From JAHJDR01 sp964526915 (GTDB taxonomy: Bacteria; UBA10199; JADGCS01): a stretch of DNA of 8,347 nucleotides. The translations under genes were made by a program, and so were the position numbers. Each line of letters starts with the position of its first letter. Position 1 is the first letter of the stretch. Below, piece after piece: positions 6,199-8,347 of this stretch. The notes beneath the pieces were generated by a model. That model worked only from the letters and a program-made list of their open reading frames with translations, was not told where the DNA came from and searched no databases. The stretch is taken from the NCBI GenBank assembly GCA_964526915.1, contig CAZGMS010000027.1:1-8347 (forward strand). The letters run 5' to 3'.

Positions 6199-7986
6199 AT
6201 GAGTGAATTTTTGTTAACGAATCAACGCACGCATTATTGTCATGAACTCTCCACAGAGGATGTGGGCAGGGAAGTGGTGTTGTTTGGTTGGGTCGATACG
6301 CGGCGCGATCACGGTGGGCTGATCTTTGTGGACCTGCGCGACCGGTTTGGCCTCACCCAGATTGTGTTTCATCCCGAAGTCGATCCCCGCGTGCACGAAC
6401 TGGGGCATCATCTGCGTACTGAATATTGTCTGGGGATCAAGGGCAAGGTCAATCTCCGGCCGGAGGGTATGACCAACCTCAATCTCAAGACCGGCGAGGT
6501 CGAGGTTGATGTGCTGGATTTTGAGGTCTTCAACCGCTCCAAAACACCGCCTTTCATGATTGTGGATGACATTGATGTGCACGAGGAGATCAGGCTCAAG
6601 TACCGGTACCTCGATTTGCGCCGCAACAAAATCAAAAACAACATCATCATTCGCTCGCAGGTGTGTCATGTGGTGCGGAATTATTTTAATGAACAGCACT
6701 TTGTCGAAGTGGAGACCCCGTGTTTGACCAAGTCAACACCAGAAGGGGCCCGCGATTATCTGGTGCCGTCGCGTGTGCAGAAGGGCAGTTTTTACGCCCT
6801 CCCTCAGTCGCCACAAATCTTCAAGCAACTGCTCATGGTGAGCGGGCTTGACCGTTACTTTCAGATCGTCAAATGCTTTAGAGATGAGGATTTGCGGGCA
6901 GATCGACAACCGGAATTCACGCAGATCGACCTTGAACTTTCTTTCATCACGCAGGATGAACTCTTCAAGATCATGGAGGGCCTGATCGCCAAAATCTGGT
7001 ACGAGGTGAAGGGCATCGCACCCCACACCCCATTTGCCCGCATCACGTACGATGAGTGCCTGGAGCGTTTTGGGCTGGACGCGCCCGATATGCGTTTTGG
7101 AATGGAACTCAAAACCATCACCGATGTGTTCAAGGTGTCTCAGTTCAAAGTGTTTCATGACATTGCCAATGCTGGTGGGGATTCTGTGATCAAGGCCATC
7201 AACCTCAAAAACGCCGGTGACATGCCGCGTTCGCAGATCGACGCGCTCGAAAAAATCGTCAAGGTGTACGGCGCCAAGGGTTTGGCCTACATCCGTGTGA
7301 CCGAGACTGAATGGGCCTCTCCCATTGCCAAGTTTTTTTCGGACGCCGAGAAACAAAAACTGACCGACCTGTTCAACATAGAGCCCGGTGACGTGATGCT
7401 GTTCGGGGCGGGCAAGAAAAAAATTGTAAATGATAGTCTTGGCAACCTGCGTGAGCACCTGGGTGAGAAGAGGGGACTCATAGACAATAACAAAGACGCG
7501 TTCGTGTGGGTTGTGGATTTTCCGATGTTTGATTACGATGAGGCCGCAAAACGCCACGTGGCCATTCATCACCCGTTTACCTCTCCCAAGACAGAGGACA
7601 TGCCTTTGCTGGATTCGGAGCCCCTCAAGTGCCGGGCCAACGCATACGATCTGGTGCTGAATGGCAACGAGATTGGCGGTGGGTCTATCCGGATTCATGA
7701 TCAGGTGATTCAATCCAAAGTTTTCGGTCTTCTGGGGATTGACGAAGAGAGGGCCAAACAAAAATTTGGTTTCTTGCTCGATGCCTTGCAGTATGGGGCC
7801 CCCCCGCACGGAGGGATTGCCTTTGGCTTGGATCGTATCATGATGTTGCTCACGGGTTGCACGAACATCCGCGACGTGATCGCTTTTCCCAAAACACAAA
7901 AGGCCTCTGATCTCATGAGCGATTGCCCAAGTGAGGTCGATGCTAATCAATTGCTGGAGCTGGGGTTGAGGGTGATCGAATCGTGA
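6199..7986 (+). CDS. aspS: Aspartyl-tRNA synthetase, bacterial type, probably non-discriminating (Asp/Asn)
   Basis: This class II synthetase charges tRNA-Asp with aspartate in the cytoplasm. The 595 residues match the bacterial type. The N-terminal OB-fold anticodon-binding domain covers about 12-110. The catalytic core has motif 1 around 150-172, motif 2 FRDEDLRADRQPEFTQID (227-244) and motif 3 GGIAFGLDRIMML (538-550). The bacterial GAD insertion covers about 300-425. Active-site segments IHHPFTSPK (456-464) and GGGSIRIH (493-500) are intact. In the OB fold, His38 (RRDHGG) replaces the Leu found in discriminating E. coli AspRS (Leu30). Gly90 (RPEGM) stands where E. coli has Lys82. These match the residues reported for non-discriminating AspRS, which also makes Asp-tRNA-Asn for GatCAB. 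The gene follows the polyprenyl synthase by 3 nt. No intrinsic terminator follows directly. Confidence 0.97.
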   Translation: MSEFLLTNQRTHYCHELSTEDVGREVVLFGWVDTRRDHGGLIFVDLRDRFGLTQIVFHPEVDPRVHELGHHLRTEYCLGIKGKVNLRPEGMTNLNLKTGEVEVDVLDFEVFNRSKTPPFMIVDDIDVHEEIRLKYRYLDLRRNKIKNNIIIRSQVCHVVRNYFNEQHFVEVETPCLTKSTPEGARDYLVPSRVQKGSFYALPQSPQIFKQLLMVSGLDRYFQIVKCFRDEDLRADRQPEFTQIDLELSFITQDELFKIMEGLIAKIWYEVKGIAPHTPFARITYDECLERFGLDAPDMRFGMELKTITDVFKVSQFKVFHDIANAGGDSVIKAINLKNAGDMPRSQIDALEKIVKVYGAKGLAYIRVTETEWASPIAKFFSDAEKQKLTDLFNIEPGDVMLFGAGKKKIVNDSLGNLREHLGEKRGLIDNNKDAFVWVVDFPMFDYDEAAKRHVAIHHPFTSPKTEDMPLLDSEPLKCRANAYDLVLNGNEIGGGSIRIHDQVIQSKVFGLLGIDEERAKQKFGFLLDALQYGAPPHGGIAFGLDRIMMLLTGCTNIRDVIAFPKTQKASDLMSDCPSEVDANQLLELGLRVIES

Positions 7987-8347
7987 AAACGATTTTTGGC
8001 GCGTGTGAGGCAAATCTTTTGGCGCAGGTTCTCAGTGCCCGGCCATTCAGGTTCCAAGCGTATCTGAAACTTCCGATCATCAACTTTTGAAGCAGGGGGG
8101 ACAGCAGTTCGCTCACGGACGGCCCCTCATATGTGAGGTGTGGCCCTTTGCCCGGTGGGGGCAGGAGTTTTGAGAGAGGGATTCTGCAGGTGAAGTGAAT
8201 GGGGTTCATGGTCGTGTCACACATTTAGAAAACAAGATTGGTAACATCAACCTAAAAACGGCAGTTGAACTGCTGTTTTTAGGACAGCCTGTTGATTTTG
8301 TTCAAGATCAAGGCGTGTGCGGCTTCTCCCGGAGGGAGGCGTACTCA
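7987..8347. other. Stretch after aspS without a recognisable gene
   Basis: I see no gene I can identify here. A minus-strand frame at 7943-8224 is open for 93 codons from an ATG. Its product is rich in Pro, Leu and Lys, it overlaps the aspS end by 44 nt, it has no Shine-Dalgarno, and it resembles nothing I know. It could be a small hypothetical or the remnant of a gene. CCTCA-TATG-TGAGG (8126-8139) is a small hairpin. TTTTGGCGC occurs twice (7994-8002 and 8016-8024). Beyond the terminator at 8283, only 64 nt remain, with a short CTCCC-GGA-GGGAG hairpin near the window edge. Confidence 0.5.
8251..8283. terminator. Strong intrinsic hairpin, bidirectional terminator
   Basis: CCTAAAAACGGCAG (8251-8264) pairs with CTGCTGTTTTTAGG (8270-8283). 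The stem is 14 bp with a single G-T pair (8260/8274) around the loop TTGAA. The A-run on one arm and the T-run on the other give a GC-rich core followed by T5 on either strand, as in bidirectional intrinsic terminators. It lies 264 nt beyond aspS and may end that operon, or a minus-strand transcript entering from the right edge. Confidence 0.75.

Noticed and set aside
6733..8013. A 426-codon open frame antisense to aspS
   Set aside because: It mirrors the codon pattern of a certain gene. Its product shows no family motif and is rich in His and Gln, as shadow frames often are. No ribosome binding site or promoter supports it.
4308..8133. CATATGAGGGG at 4308-4318 and its complement at 8123-8133, as a possible shared repeat
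   Set aside because: Only 11 nt match and the flanks differ; this can arise by chance.
8282..8344. Possible C-terminus of a minus-strand gene ending in the terminator
   Set aside because: The frame that stops at 8279-8281 is closed again by a stop at 8345-8347, so it holds only 21 codons.

Overview
The window reads as ordinary bacterial chromosome with an isoprenoid theme. It contains five clear genes and one unrecognised gene. The hpnC/hpnD/hpnE squalene genes, a long-chain polyprenyl diphosphate synthase and an AspRS with non-discriminating residues point to a respiring, probably Gram-negative bacterium. Short heptamer and octamer repeats scattered between and inside genes resemble those in some uncultivated deltaproteobacterial-type genomes. 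That lineage guess is weak, and no phylogenetic marker in the window settles it.

Layout. Positions 1-162 are non-coding and hold a nested imperfect palindrome downstream of the squalene genes. Positions 163-3448 (minus strand) hold hpnC followed by a single long gene that joins hpnD and hpnE. The joining segment, about 48 codons, is made almost entirely of degenerate 7-bp repeats. Positions 3449-3609 hold a candidate hpnC promoter and an 8-bp repeat. Positions 3610-4290 (plus) encode an unrecognised protein with a strongly acidic tail. It converges on an Est30/monoacylglycerol-lipase-like hydrolase (minus, to 4330), and both TAA stops lie in one inverted repeat. A compact divergent promoter region (5096-5178) separates the hydrolase from a plus-strand pair: polyprenyl diphosphate synthase (5182-6195) and aspartyl-tRNA synthetase (6199-7986). 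Positions 7987-8347 have no recognisable gene but contain a strong bidirectional terminator hairpin at 8251-8283.

How the genes work together. HpnD, HpnC and HpnE convert two farnesyl diphosphates to squalene by way of presqualene diphosphate and hydroxysqualene. The polyprenyl synthase extends the same farnesyl diphosphate pool toward quinone side chains. No squalene-hopene cyclase, carotenoid or sterol gene is present, so the fate of the squalene cannot be read here. I see no wholly new system. The most unusual points are the repeat-encoded HpnD-HpnE fusion, a hydrolase without a usable start codon for its conserved N-terminus, promoters placed almost on top of start codons, and the AspRS specificity residues.
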